The notes under the pieces were generated by a model. It had not been told where the DNA came from. It did no database searches and saw only the letters and a program-made list of their open reading frames with translations. Shown in pieces: positions 1 to 8,121 of a stretch of DNA of 64,000 nt. Positions within the stretch are counted from its first letter, which is position 1. The number at the start of each line of letters is the position of its first letter. The position numbers and the translations under genes are program-made. The DNA comes from JARIHD01 sp963815935 (GTDB lineage Bacteria > Patescibacteriota > Saccharimonadia > Saccharimonadales > UBA4665), in assembly GCA_963815935.1 (NCBI GenBank), contig CAWFIL010000008.1, positions 246,409-310,408 on the forward strand. The letters run 5' to 3'.

Positions 1-1
1 G

Positions 2-709
2 CCAGCCATCTATTACCTAGCCCTAAATGGTGTGCGGTATTTACGCACACTCACAAGAAAAAGCAAAGATGACGATGGCAAGGTCGTAGTATCACCGTCC
101 TATCCACCAGAAGAACTGAGAAAGCGCTACAAAGAACCAACGCGTAGCCAGTCCTATATTGACCGCTGTATCCTTATTGCGGATTGTGGCATTGCTCTTG
201 AACGTGAAGATGCTGCCAATGAGGCCAAGGGCAAGAAGCTGCGCTATTACTACCAGACTGAGGCAGCTTATTTGCTGGAGCGCAGCTACTACCATTTCGT
301 GCTCAACATAGATGACGAGCTAATCCATCCGCACCTCATATTCTGTCAGGACAAGCTCAACAAAGACGGCAAAGAGGAGAAAACCGTAGAGAGCTACATA
401 TTTGAAGTCTTTGACCCGACACTGCCGCGTTACCGCATAAAGAAACGGCTTAGTGATTATGTGAAGTTCCTTGACGACGAAGGCAGTGAATGGCAAGACC
501 AAACCAACACCGAAAAGCTGCCGATTATCCTATTTGTCTGCCCTAGAACAAGTGATCTGATTTATGCCAAGCGCCGGACACGAAAGCTCGTTGCAGATGC
601 TTGGTATTGGGAAGATGACGACGCCGAGAAACCACGGATTAGGTTTACGACGGTGGAGAAGTTCAAACAAAGCGGGTTGTTGGCAAAGGAGACTTGGGAG
701 CAGGCGTAA
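2..709 (+). CDS. C-terminal part of a winged-helix protein, replication-relaxation-like (partial)
   Basis: The reading frame is open to the left edge, so the gene begins upstream of the window; the GTG at 32 is internal, because in-frame codons before it read as a natural continuation (tyrosine-rich YYLALNG, then VRYL). That stretch resembles the wing of a winged-helix domain as in replication-relaxation family proteins, which are common on plasmids and conjugative elements of Gram-positive and CPR bacteria. The rest is a charged alpha/beta domain with a late strand ILFVCP followed by KRRTRKLV. Function is not recognised; family assignment is a guess from the N-terminal motif. The gene ends in TAA and is followed by two hairpins. 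Confidence 0.55.
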   Translation, partial: PAIYYLALNGVRYLRTLTRKSKDDDGKVVVSPSYPPEELRKRYKEPTRSQSYIDRCILIADCGIALEREDAANEAKGKKLRYYYQTEAAYLLERSYYHFVLNIDDELIHPHLIFCQDKLNKDGKEEKTVESYIFEVFDPTLPRYRIKKRLSDYVKFLDDEGSEWQDQTNTEKLPIILFVCPRTSDLIYAKRRTRKLVADAWYWEDDDAEKPRIRFTTVEKFKQSGLLAKETWEQA

Positions 710-732
710 AAAGCCGCTTCTGTCCTACTCGT

Positions 733-784
733 AACTCCTGTTTGCGCAGCAAATGGGAGTTCTCCGTTTTCCCGAGGAAAACGG
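733..784 (+). terminator. Tandem hairpins after the first gene
   Basis: Two adjacent stems: AACTCC (733-738) pairs with GGAGTT (756-761), and CCGTTTTC (764-771) with GAAAACGG (777-784). There is no clear T tract, so this is a probable 3' end structure rather than a proven intrinsic terminator. Confidence 0.4.
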
Positions 785-820
785 ATTCGGGGAGTCTGTT
801 TGTGGTACCTCTATATGCCG

Positions 821-1150
821 CTAGCGTGTAGTATTGTCACAGCGATAAAAATCTCCGGTAACACCAGGAGAATTAGGCTGTAGCTTACAGTTAGTTCCAC
901 ACTCGTAGTCATAGCCGGTATTGCCCGTCGGCTGCGCTTGGGCGTCTACCCAGTCTCTGCATTCCTGTAAGGAGCCGACTTGCTCGCTGATAGATTGAGT
1001 TAAATTGCCTGCGTCCGGATAGTAGGTCGCAGTCCAGGTCGGCTTGTGAAACCAGTGGTTATATACCCACACGCCGATAATGATCATGATAATTAGGCCG
1101 ACAAAACCGCCAAAAGATGAACCGTAGCTCTGCTGCTGTTCTGCATCCAT
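821..1150 (-). CDS. Small membrane-anchored hypothetical protein, extracellular Cys-containing tail
   Basis: 109 aa. A short N-terminus (QQQSYGSS) precedes one hydrophobic segment at about residues 14-31 (GFVGLIIMIIIGVWVYNHW), then a polar tail carrying four cysteines (C63, C84, C88, C103 approximately) that could form two disulfides outside the membrane. No family recognised. The start is supported by a TATTAT hexamer at 1157-1162 on the complement, exactly 6 bases before the ATG, with no Shine-Dalgarno: the leaderless pattern seen across this window. Confidence 0.6.
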   Translation of the reverse strand: MDAEQQQSYGSSFGGFVGLIIMIIIGVWVYNHWFHKPTWTATYYPDAGNLTQSISEQVGSLQECRDWVDAQAQPTGNTGYDYECGTNCKLQPNSPGVTGDFYRCDNTTR

Positions 1151-1253
1151 AAATATATAATACCATCTAACTACGTATCTTTCAATTACTAGACGAGACG
1201 ACTATCCCTTAACAGCAAGTGAAACAGATTAGATTTAGTGATACCATGCATAC

Positions 1254-1502
1254 ATGAGTAAAAAAGAGCCATTGTATGTTAAAGCACTAACGGTTATTGG
1301 CTATATTGTCGGTTCTTTTTTTCTTGGTGCAATAGCAATCGGCATTATAGAGGGGTTGGGTGACTGGTATACGCGCAGCTTACGGGATACACCTCTGTGG
1401 CGTTGGTGGTTGTTTGCGATAATAACTGGCCTAGCACTAGTCGGAATATGGAAGGCTATTGAGCGCATTATTGCCGAAGTAGAGGAGCATAAAAATGGAT
1501 GA
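1254..1502 (+). CDS. Small two-TM membrane protein
   Basis: 82 aa with two hydrophobic segments (about residues 9-31 and 47-68) separated by a loop with WYTRSLRDTPLWRWW, and a short charged tail. No family recognised. TACCAT at 1242-1247 lies exactly 6 bases upstream of ATG, fitting leaderless expression. Its stop overlaps the start of a 20-codon reading frame (1495-1557), so the two may be coupled. Confidence 0.6.
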   Translation: MSKKEPLYVKALTVIGYIVGSFFLGAIAIGIIEGLGDWYTRSLRDTPLWRWWLFAIITGLALVGIWKAIERIIAEVEEHKNG

Positions 1503-1557
1503 AAAACTTATTAAGAAGGCTTCGCAGCCCGAGCCAAAAGAACAGGGCAAACAGTAG
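1495..1557 (+). CDS. Possible 20-aa peptide coupled to the gene before it
   Basis: ATG at 1495 sits inside the overlap ATGGATGA with the stop of the 82-aa gene and is preceded by GAGGAG at a suitable distance. The product is very polar and lysine-rich (ends KEQGKQ). Such a short frame could be chance; the good ribosome site and overlap are the only support. Confidence 0.3.
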   Translation: MDEKLIKKASQPEPKEQGKQ

Positions 1558-1614
1558 CGCGGTGGTTGTACAGGAACGTGAATCGGTCGCTGAGTAGCAA
1601 GGCATCAACTGCTG

Positions 1615-1818
1615 TTACTGCACAAACAGTTTAAACGCATAGGTTGTTCTACCTTTTTCTGTGATGTCCGGCATGGGCATTATCTGCGAAATTTTTCTAT
1701 CTGGGAATAATGTACCGCACCCTTGTAATATCCGTTGCTGTATATCGTCGTGGAAGTCAGTGCAGAATACATCAATTTCACCAGCTAGCTTCTGTTCAAA
1801 TCGTATATATCGTTCCAT
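1615..1818 (-). CDS. 67-aa hypothetical protein
   Basis: A balanced, globular-looking sequence (begins MERYIRFEQKLAGEID, contains FHDDIQQRILQGCG) with no recognised family. An ORF on the opposite strand covers the same bases, but this strand is preferred because TATGAT (complement of 1825-1830) lies exactly 6 bases before the ATG, the leaderless signature used by many clear genes here, and because the protein composition is ordinary. The opposite frame is serine- and cysteine-rich in the way shadow frames usually are. Confidence 0.5.
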   Translation of the reverse strand: MERYIRFEQKLAGEIDVFCTDFHDDIQQRILQGCGTLFPDRKISQIMPMPDITEKGRTTYAFKLFVQ

Positions 1819-1910
1819 AAGATCATCATACGCTTACTTGCTGTCATGGGATAGTCGCCCTAACGAACGTGAGTTCTTTTCCAAGTGACTGACACTGCGA
1901 GCAACGTTTT

Positions 1911-2621
1911 TTAGCCTATTTTCATAGGCGGTCGGCTTTTCTGCGATTCGCTAATAACAAAGTCTAACAGCCCAAGCATCTTCAAGCTTGCTTGATTTTG
2001 GAACTCATCAACATCCATATCTATCAACTTTTTAATGGGTATGGTAAGCGCCGGTAATCCAACCTTCGGTTTAACAATTTTGCCTGACTCATATTTCCAA
2101 GGGGTAGCGTAAACTCCTGCCGTGCCACGGTGTTTGTAGTCATTCCAGACCTCGTAAAGCTCTAGGATGAAATCCACATCAAATTTTAGCGGCTTGTTTG
2201 CAGCCTGAAGTTTCCTTGCATAGGAATTGAGAGACTCTGTGCGACCGAGCACGACATCGTTATACATTTCGGCGAGAACGGCAGTAAACGGCTCAAGCAA
2301 ACGGCAACTATCGTTGATAAAGTGGCGTAGCGCTGGCGACAGATTGACTGTCGTAAAGTGATCTAACCCTGAACTATGTATCTGAAACTCATTAGCCACA
2401 TTACCGTGAAGTTCATCGGCGCTCTTTGATTTCGGAAAGGCAACGTTTGCCACACGGTATTCATTAAAGAAGGTCTCATTGAGCTGAGCGTGTGATTGGG
2501 TGAAGTCTTGTCCACGATAAAAAATCCCATCGAGCTTATTATGGGTTAACAGGGGTGGCCTATATATTTTTGACTGGATATCTATCAGCGTTGCTACCAT
2601 CGCCTGATTGAATATAGTCAC
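1911..2621 (-). CDS. Hypothetical protein paired with an XRE regulator
   Basis: 236 aa, mostly helical, no signal peptide or TM segment, no recognised catalytic motif. A WNDYKHRGTAG segment near residue 162 resembles the N-D-x-K-H pattern seen in some HEPN-type or C2405-type helical proteins, but this is weak. It starts 5 bases after the stop of the upstream XRE regulator (2627-2860), so the two form one operon. A small HTH protein followed by a one-gene effector suggests a toxin-antitoxin, restriction or phage-response pair, which is inference only. Confidence 0.55.
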   Translation of the reverse strand: MTIFNQAMVATLIDIQSKIYRPPLLTHNKLDGIFYRGQDFTQSHAQLNETFFNEYRVANVAFPKSKSADELHGNVANEFQIHSSGLDHFTTVNLSPALRHFINDSCRLLEPFTAVLAEMYNDVVLGRTESLNSYARKLQAANKPLKFDVDFILELYEVWNDYKHRGTAGVYATPWKYESGKIVKPKVGLPALTIPIKKLIDMDVDEFQNQASLKMLGLLDFVISESQKSRPPMKIG

Positions 2622-2626
2622 GCCAC

Positions 2627-2860
2627 CTAGTTCTTTAGTCCCGTAAACAGATCAGCCACATTCACCTTCAAGCACTTCGCAATCCGGTGCAATGTAAGCA
2701 GTCGCGGCCACCGTCTGCCGGTTTCGAGATAAGTAATCGAAACAGCGCTAATATCTAGTAGCTCTGCGAGAGCTTCTTGCGTTAGCCCGCGACTTTTGCG
2801 AACTTCTGCTAGTCGTTTACCGAATGCTTGTAGATATTTCTTCTCTTGCGGATTCATCAT
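2627..2860 (-). CDS. XRE-family transcriptional regulator
   Basis: 77 aa, essentially a single helix-turn-helix domain of the Cro/C1 type: residues about 15-65 carry LAEVRKSRGLTQEALAELL then ITYLETGRRWP, the classic five-helix signature with Q and E at their usual places. Two ATG codons (2860 and 2857) are possible starts. A near-perfect 31-base inverted repeat at 2880-2910 lies just upstream and overlaps both this gene's likely promoter and a divergent one, so autorepression is the expected mode. It heads a two-gene operon with the 236-aa protein. Confidence 0.85.
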   Translation of the reverse strand: MMNPQEKKYLQAFGKRLAEVRKSRGLTQEALAELLDISAVSITYLETGRRWPRLLTLHRIAKCLKVNVADLFTGLKN

Positions 2861-2879
2861 ATCTTTAGCGTAGGTAATA

Positions 2880-2932
2880 TTGACAGTTTGTTACACAAAC
2901 AACTTGTCAAACTTTTGGACTTTTTGTATTAT
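2880..2932. promoter_or_regulatory. Divergent promoter region with palindromic operator
   Basis: Bases 2880-2910 form an imperfect palindrome whose arms begin TTGACA and end TTGTCAA around a centre ACAC. On the + strand TTGTCA (2904-2909) and TATTAT (2927-2932) are spaced by 17 bases and would drive the 2982 gene. On the - strand a TATTAC -10 (complement of 2875-2880) lies at its edge. The repeat is the likely operator of the adjacent XRE protein. Confidence 0.6.
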
Positions 2933-2981
2933 CTCTACAGATGAAGGTTTTACATATTGTTAAGGTTACAAGAATACGCTT

Positions 2982-3254
2982 ATGTCGGTAGTTCAATTTC
3001 CGGATGATCTTGTGTTGCAAGAGGTGGTAGCCTGCGCCATCTGCCAAAAAGAGATCCCGCTCGACAAGGCTACTGCCGGTTTCATCGATGCCGACAACCG
3101 CCAGACCTTCGCGTGTAACACCCACTTCTGGGAGGGTAACAAATATATTACTGGCTGGGTAGACTTTGCCGCTCGCGAACGGCTGCGGGCGTTCACTACG
3201 GGCGCTAATTATAATGATTTATTTGGTGGCGAATATGCACAGCCTTTATCGTGA
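2982..3254 (+). CDS. Small zinc-ribbon-like hypothetical protein
   Basis: 90 aa. CAICQKE near residue 18 and a later CNTH (about residue 45) give a C-x2-C...C-x2-H set that could bind one zinc. No family recognised. It is transcribed from the promoter shared with the XRE operon and overlaps the next gene by 20 bases, so the two are probably translated together. A function in DNA or protein binding is only suggested by the zinc motif. Confidence 0.55.
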   Translation: MSVVQFPDDLVLQEVVACAICQKEIPLDKATAGFIDADNRQTFACNTHFWEGNKYITGWVDFAARERLRAFTTGANYNDLFGGEYAQPLS

Positions 3255-3672
3255 ACAACGTCATGCTGGCAGCGCGCCAGTATCGCGTGATCTAGCAAAG
3301 CACCTCTACACGCGCATGATGTGCGGCAAGGTTGCGATAGTCACAGACAAACCAGTACCCATGCTGGCCGCCGTCCGCAAACAATGGATGCAGATTGAGC
3401 AACAACTACGACGTGAGCGCTCAAGCACGCTCGACGCCACTCGAATACTAGAACTCACCTACGAAATACCGCGCATGCAGTCAATGGTATTTACGGCAAA
3501 GGCACCGATAGACGAGCCGCAGGCTGATGTGCTGTTTGCGACTGCTGCCGACTTTCTGCGCTGGCCGCCACAGTGCCGGACGATGTATGTTACCTGCCCC
3601 GTAGAGCTTGAAGTGTTGCATCAGATTACGGCTTGGATGGTGGTGCATGGGTTAGTGGTGGTTTACGGATAA
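3235..3672 (+). CDS. 145-aa hypothetical protein
   Basis: An in-frame ATG exists at 3166, but that extension lies fully inside the upstream gene; the ATG at 3235 (protein begins MHSLYREQRHAG) is preferred. Helical N-terminal half with basic residues (LTRK-like KHLYTRMM, QLRRERSS), then an alpha/beta C-terminal part (MYVTCPVELEVLHQITAW). No family recognised. It overlaps the zinc-ribbon-like gene and probably shares its XRE-controlled promoter. Confidence 0.55.
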   Translation: MHSLYREQRHAGSAPVSRDLAKHLYTRMMCGKVAIVTDKPVPMLAAVRKQWMQIEQQLRRERSSTLDATRILELTYEIPRMQSMVFTAKAPIDEPQADVLFATAADFLRWPPQCRTMYVTCPVELEVLHQITAWMVVHGLVVVYG

Positions 3673-3741
3673 GAAAGGGCTTATAATAGACTTGAAAAAG
3701 GAAGATCTGCTAAGCTATCGGTAATAACAAGGAAATATATT

Positions 3742-4878
3742 GTGAAAATAACAAACTTTAGTTATAGCGAGAAGCTTGATAATCGCAATGGGTGGAGGCT
3801 TGAAGACCTCCGTCTAGCAAATCTTAATCTTATTGTTGGCAAAAATGCTACCGGTAAAACTCGCGTTATCAACCTGATATATAACCTATCCTTGTTTATG
3901 CGCGGTACTCAGACGAAGCTTACAAGCTCGACGTGGGATATCAAGTTCGAGGCTGGAGATGCCCAACTTACTTATGAACTTAAGATCAACGCTGAGGGTC
4001 TGGTTGAATCTGAAAAAATTACACAAGGTGGACAGGAGAAGCTCGTAAGACAAGCGGGTGCTTCTAAAATTTGGTCAGAGACCAAGGAGGGTGCTGAAGG
4101 AAAGTGGACAGACATTGATCCTCCAGCCGAAAAGCTTGTTATGCATGTAAGGCGCGACAAGACAGAGCATCCATTCTTAGAGCTGCTTGCAACGTGGGCG
4201 AATAATACCTGGCGTTTTGCTTTTGCCGAACTCAATTCTACAAACCTAATCGGCAAAATAAGACAACCTCAAGCGGCCGCCACTGACGAAGATATGCTCA
4301 AGGATTTAAATAGTCTAGGGTTGGCTCCGTACGTACTGGAAAGTCTCTCAGAAGAATCCATTGCAAAAGTGGTCACTGAGATGAATAAGGTCGGATTTTC
4401 TACGCAAACAATAAGAGCAGAGGATGCCCAGGACTTCGTACCTTTAGCAGTCAAGCACATACAGTTTGGCGAGACGGGATTAGTATTGCCTATACCACAA
4501 ACTGAGTTATCTAGCGGACTATTGAGGGCTTTATCCCTCCTGATCGTAATTGAATACTTGCTGATTAAAAGAAGTGATGTTGATATCACTGTGCTAATTG
4601 ATGACCTGGATGAAGGCCTAGATTATGATCGTGCCAACAATCTCTCGAAGTTAGTTTTTGAAAAAGTAAAAAATACTCACGTACAACTCATAGCGGCCAC
4701 TAATAGTCGAGCGATGATGAATGGCGTGGATATAGAGTATTGGAACATTCTTGAGCGAACCGCTGGTTCCGTTAAGGCGATCAACTATGAAAACGCGAAG
4801 GAAGCTTTCGATCGCTTTAACTATACTGGCCTGAGTAACTTCGATTTATTTGCATCTGACTTTCTAGAGAAGAAGTAG
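3742..4878 (+). CDS. AAA/ABC-type ATPase of the OLD-like class
   Basis: 378 aa. Walker A GKNATGKT at residues 33-40, an ABC-signature-like ELSSGLLRAL near residue 250, and a Walker B with acidic cluster IDDLDE at 286-291, followed by AATNS (switch/His-loop position). This is the SMC/ABC-like ATPase fold of OLD and Gabija GajA proteins, without their fused nuclease. GTG start with AAGGA at 3729-3733; a TATAAT at about 3680 may be the -10. The TOPRIM-like gene follows after 9 bases. Known ATPase-TOPRIM proteins sense or cut DNA in phage defence; here the two halves are separate genes, so a two-subunit complex is inferred. Confidence 0.75.
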   Translation: MKITNFSYSEKLDNRNGWRLEDLRLANLNLIVGKNATGKTRVINLIYNLSLFMRGTQTKLTSSTWDIKFEAGDAQLTYELKINAEGLVESEKITQGGQEKLVRQAGASKIWSETKEGAEGKWTDIDPPAEKLVMHVRRDKTEHPFLELLATWANNTWRFAFAELNSTNLIGKIRQPQAAATDEDMLKDLNSLGLAPYVLESLSEESIAKVVTEMNKVGFSTQTIRAEDAQDFVPLAVKHIQFGETGLVLPIPQTELSSGLLRALSLLIVIEYLLIKRSDVDITVLIDDLDEGLDYDRANNLSKLVFEKVKNTHVQLIAATNSRAMMNGVDIEYWNILERTAGSVKAINYENAKEAFDRFNYTGLSNFDLFASDFLEKK

Positions 4879-4887
4879 GAAGTCTTC

Positions 4888-5595
4888 TTGAAAATTGCTA
4901 TTTTCGTCGAGGGGCAAACCGAAGCTACGTTTATTCGTAATATGCTCTCCTTGGTTCTAGGTCATGACAAGATTAGTTGTGACATAACAACCTTATCTCG
5001 AGGCACAAGAACACCGTACTCTATCGTTAACCCCACCGCGCAGCATGAATATGTGATACTTATTGCTCCTGGCGACAGTAGCGTACTAAGCAGCATGCTT
5101 GAGCGCTACCCACGTCTTATTGCTGAAGGATACGATAGGGTGGTGGGTCTCAGAGATATGTATGGCGAAGCTTATCGCAAAGTCGCCACTAAAGTTGACA
5201 GAGCAATAATACAAAAATTTTGCGATGGTTCAAATGCGCAGTTAGCTAGTGTGACTCCTCCAGATAAAATACACTTCCACTTTGCCATCATGGAGCTAGA
5301 GGCTTGGTTTCTAGCAATGCCGGGGTTATTTCAAGGTGTAGACCATAGCCTCACAGTCAGCCAGATCAAGGACAAGGGTGGTATTGATCTGGCAGTTATA
5401 AAGGTGGAGGATATTTTTCACCCGGCAAAGACGGTCGGGGAAATCTTTGATATCGTCGGGAAACAATACAAGAAAACCGAAAGCGATGCAGAGGCTATAA
5501 CTGCAAAGTTGGCCAAAGACGCCATAGAGGATCTAGTCGTCACTAATAATTCGCCAAGTTTCACAGACTTCTATCGCTCAATTATGCCCGCGTGA
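4888..5595 (+). CDS. TOPRIM-like DUF4276-type protein, partner of the ATPase
   Basis: 235 aa. N-terminal FVEGQTE places the TOPRIM glutamate at residue 8; LRDMYG (D90) and ELEAWFLA (136-143) match the DUF4276 pattern of metal-binding acidic residues. Members usually sit beside an AAA ATPase and are predicted nucleases or primase-like enzymes. TTG start, preceded by AGGA at 4877-4880, 9 bases after the ATPase stop. The pair fits a predicted antiviral module; activity and target are not shown by sequence. Confidence 0.7.
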   Translation: MKIAIFVEGQTEATFIRNMLSLVLGHDKISCDITTLSRGTRTPYSIVNPTAQHEYVILIAPGDSSVLSSMLERYPRLIAEGYDRVVGLRDMYGEAYRKVATKVDRAIIQKFCDGSNAQLASVTPPDKIHFHFAIMELEAWFLAMPGLFQGVDHSLTVSQIKDKGGIDLAVIKVEDIFHPAKTVGEIFDIVGKQYKKTESDAEAITAKLAKDAIEDLVVTNNSPSFTDFYRSIMPA

Positions 5596-5687
5596 TATGC
5601 CTCACCTTATACGTTCCGAAAGATATTATTGCCCTTAACTTATAGTGTCGCTAAGCTCTGTGGCCTATTTAGGGCTATAATGACCTT

Positions 5688-5858
5688 ATGTCAGACAATA
5701 AACCAAGTAAACAGACTCTAGAGAGCTTAGCTGAACAGATTAGAGAAGATCAGGCCAAAGCCAGACCTGCTGAAAAGCGGGTTAAGATTAAATCTACTTT
5801 CAAAAAGGCCATAAAGAAAATGGGGCAAACGCCGTCGCCTAAAAAGGATGCCAAGTAA
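5688..5858 (+). CDS. 56-aa lysine-rich small protein
   Basis: Begins MSDNKPSKQTLESLAEQIRE and ends in a basic tail (FKKAIKKMGQTPSPKKDAK). Composition is that of a small nucleic-acid or ribosome-associated protein, but no family is recognised. TATAAT at 5676-5681 is exactly 6 bases before the ATG with no Shine-Dalgarno, a clean example of the leaderless arrangement, and this supports the frame as real despite its size. Confidence 0.55.
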   Translation: MSDNKPSKQTLESLAEQIREDQAKARPAEKRVKIKSTFKKAIKKMGQTPSPKKDAK

Positions 5859-5949
5859 CGTCTTTTTTGGCTTGGTAACGTCAAGTATATAATTGCCCCC
5901 AAAAATAATTACTAGGTTCCTGACCCCAGTTTGTGGTAGTATATGCTTG

Positions 5950-6080
5950 CTAGACTAAGCTGCTGACCATACGTTAAGTTGAGTTCTAGAGTTAACAATC
6001 AATCAATGTTCGTTTGAGGAGCAGCTAACTGGTCGTTTTGTGACTAGCTTACCTCTTTCGCGCGCAACTAAGAGGAAGTT
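5950..6080 (+). promoter_or_regulatory. Long structured leader of the RRM gene
   Basis: About 130 bases of leader precede the RRM gene. Distant complementary segments AGCTGCT (5958-5964) and AGCAGCT (6020-6026), extended by ACCA (5966-5969) with TGGT (6030-6033), would close a large loop. Ribosome site AGAGGAAG lies just before the ATG. Long folded leaders are typical of cold-shock and self-regulated RNA-binding protein genes. Confidence 0.45.
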
Positions 6081-6419
6081 ATGGCAACAAAACTTTTTGT
6101 AGGTTCACTTTCCTACAACACTACCGACGCTACCCTGGAAGAGTTCTTCGCCCAGGCCGGTAACGTAGTTTCAGCAAAAGTAATCATGGACCGCGATTCG
6201 GGCCGCTCAAAGGGCTTCGGCTTTGTAGAGATGGCTTCCGATGAAGAAGCCAAAGCAGCAATTGCCCAGCTTGACGGTAAAGAGCTCGATGGCCGCCAAA
6301 TTGCGGTTAACGAAGCTCGTCCACAAGAGAACCGCGAACGCCGCCCATTCGGTGGTGGTAACGGTGGTGGGAACCGCAACGGTGGTGGCTTCAACCGCGA
6401 CCGCGGCAGCCGCTACTAG
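6081..6419 (+). CDS. Single-RRM RNA-binding protein with Gly-rich tail
   Basis: 112 aa. RNP2 KLFVGSL (residues 4-10) and RNP1 KGFGFVEM (44-51) define one RNA recognition motif across residues 3-80; the rest is a glycine/arginine/asparagine tail (RRPFGGGNGGGN). Bacterial proteins of this layout (cyanobacterial Rbp type) act as RNA chaperones, often induced by cold. The long structured leader and strong terminator suggest a monocistronic, abundant, possibly self-regulated message. Confidence 0.95.
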   Translation: MATKLFVGSLSYNTTDATLEEFFAQAGNVVSAKVIMDRDSGRSKGFGFVEMASDEEAKAAIAQLDGKELDGRQIAVNEARPQENRERRPFGGGNGGGNRNGGGFNRDRGSRY

Positions 6420-6437
6420 ACTATTGCCATCTACAAA

Positions 6438-6467
6438 ATACCTCGCTTCTGCAGCGGGGTATTTTTT
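6438..6467 (+). terminator. Intrinsic terminator of the RRM gene
   Basis: ATACC-CGCT pairs with AGCG-GGTAT around loop TCTGC, followed by TTTTTT. It also serves as the boundary with the convergent gene at 6486. Confidence 0.85.
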
Positions 6468-6485
6468 GTTGGCCATATATCGATC

Positions 6486-8072
6486 TTAGTAGATTTCGTC
6501 GTGCTTTTCGTTAAGGAATCGTGTCCACTGGCGAACTAAACGCAATACTGTCTTGAGCGGTAGCTCAATTGCAATATCCAAGAAGTAGGCAACCGCGTTG
6601 ATCTTGGCGTACTTGCTCGAAAGCCATTGGCCGACCAGAATAAAGGGTAGATAAAAGAAGTCGCGGAGTGTTGATAGAATGTTGGAGCTGTGGGCGAGTA
6701 ACTCAAGCTCTCGAATCATGCTGCTAAGACGGAACCCAAAGAAGCTGGCCGTAGACAAGAAGGCGAAGAAGATGCCAGTTTGTACAATATTAAAGTGCAT
6801 CAGACGTAGGCAGTACACCGTAATGGCAAATGGGATGAAGAATAGCACCGTGTAGAGCAACTTCGAAAAAGTTGACGCGGTGCGATTGAAGTCACGGAAG
6901 GTGGGGGTGACAGGGGGCTGGTCGCTGTATAGGGCTTTGTCAATGTAGTCATGTAGGGTTTGTGCGTTTGCTAGGGAGGGCACTTTAAGCCCTAGTTTGA
7001 GGCTGGCCATGTACAGGGGCGGGAAGAGCAGATTTATGCCGAGTGGGATGAACGACACACTGCCAACTACCAACAAGTCGTAAGGGATTTCGATGCTTAG
7101 GCCAATGATTACCTTGGTAATAAAAATGAAGATAATGCTCTTGATAATGCCTCGGTTGATGCGCCTATGTACCTGTTTGTATTCTTTGCGCACCTGGTGG
7201 TCAAAGGTGCCCATAAAACGTTCGCGATCTGCGAGCAGCTCGGGCACATCGTCACGCTCATCGACGATGGTTTTGACGATACGCATCGGCGCCCCATATT
7301 TGCTAACTGCCCGCTTGAGGCGGTGAGTAAACTTAGACATGTATAGTTCGTTGACAGTGTGGTTGAACTGAATAAACGATTCTAGATTGTGAGGGGTGAT
7401 GTGATACATGCGCATCAAGTCGTGGCGGACGATCGAGACGTCAGATTTTAATAAGGCCTGATGAACGGCAATATACAAACATAGATCGTATTCTTCACTC
7501 TCCTGCGCGCTCATCGTAAAGATTTCGCGTGGGAATAGTTGCATGTAGTGCTGGTAGAAGCTGTACGCTAGGGCAGTGAAATTACTGTGGGGATTGAGGA
7601 TCCCCTCGGCTTCAACTGCCAGTACTGATAACACCCAGTCGGACGCATCTTCGCGTGAGACGCGAGCTTCACGAAGCTGGTGATAAGTAAGAGAGTAGTC
7701 TTCGGCCAGGTGCCGGATTTTGGTGGCGGTTCCTGCTCCAAATGAACCGTTTGCCAGATAGCCGGCCTGCGTGAGCTCGACAATAAGCTCTTCTCCGACG
7801 TTGCCCATGTGCGCTTGGCGCTTGGTAAAGAACGCAAAGTAGCGGTTGAAGAAGCGTTTGATGGCGCGCTGTAACAGCAGATGGTCCTCGGTGTACTCGG
7901 CGGCATTACGCAGTTGCTCGTAGGCACTAGAGAGTATCTTGCCGGTGCCGGGCACTTGAATAATGTTGCCTTCTGCGTGCTGGGCACGCACTGTGGCATC
8001 ATGATTCCTTGCGGCTTCGAGTTGTTGCCGCAACATATGGAGCAAAGAAGAGTGTTGATTTGTGGGCGACAT
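6486..8072 (-). CDS. Large hypothetical membrane protein
   Basis: 528 aa. The N-terminal ~300 residues are soluble and helical; the C-terminal half carries four or more hydrophobic segments (about 305-350, 395-440 and later), with loops bearing charged residues. No known domain recognised. On the complement a TATACT hexamer at 8089-8094 is followed by TGGAGGTAAT and the ATG 16 bases away, so a Shine-Dalgarno sits right behind the -10. It converges on the RRM gene and shares its terminator. The stop is TAG or TAA close to 6486 with no obvious separate terminator. Confidence 0.7.
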   Translation of the reverse strand: MSPTNQHSSLLHMLRQQLEAARNHDATVRAQHAEGNIIQVPGTGKILSSAYEQLRNAAEYTEDHLLLQRAIKRFFNRYFAFFTKRQAHMGNVGEELIVELTQAGYLANGSFGAGTATKIRHLAEDYSLTYHQLREARVSREDASDWVLSVLAVEAEGILNPHSNFTALAYSFYQHYMQLFPREIFTMSAQESEEYDLCLYIAVHQALLKSDVSIVRHDLMRMYHITPHNLESFIQFNHTVNELYMSKFTHRLKRAVSKYGAPMRIVKTIVDERDDVPELLADRERFMGTFDHQVRKEYKQVHRRINRGIIKSIIFIFITKVIIGLSIEIPYDLLVVGSVSFIPLGINLLFPPLYMASLKLGLKVPSLANAQTLHDYIDKALYSDQPPVTPTFRDFNRTASTFSKLLYTVLFFIPFAITVYCLRLMHFNIVQTGIFFAFLSTASFFGFRLSSMIRELELLAHSSNILSTLRDFFYLPFILVGQWLSSKYAKINAVAYFLDIAIELPLKTVLRLVRQWTRFLNEKHDEIY

Positions 8073-8121
8073 AATAAGATTACCTCCAAGTATAGAGGTT
8101 TCGAGGCTGTTTTACCACTAC

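Noticed and set aside
5598..5687. Riboswitch or operator before the 56-aa gene
   Set aside because: The -10 lies 6 bases from the ATG, leaving no leader for a riboswitch, and no palindrome is evident.
6113..6476. Proline- and alanine-rich frames opposite the RRM gene
   Set aside because: Artefacts of the Gly/Asn-rich tail codons read on the other strand.
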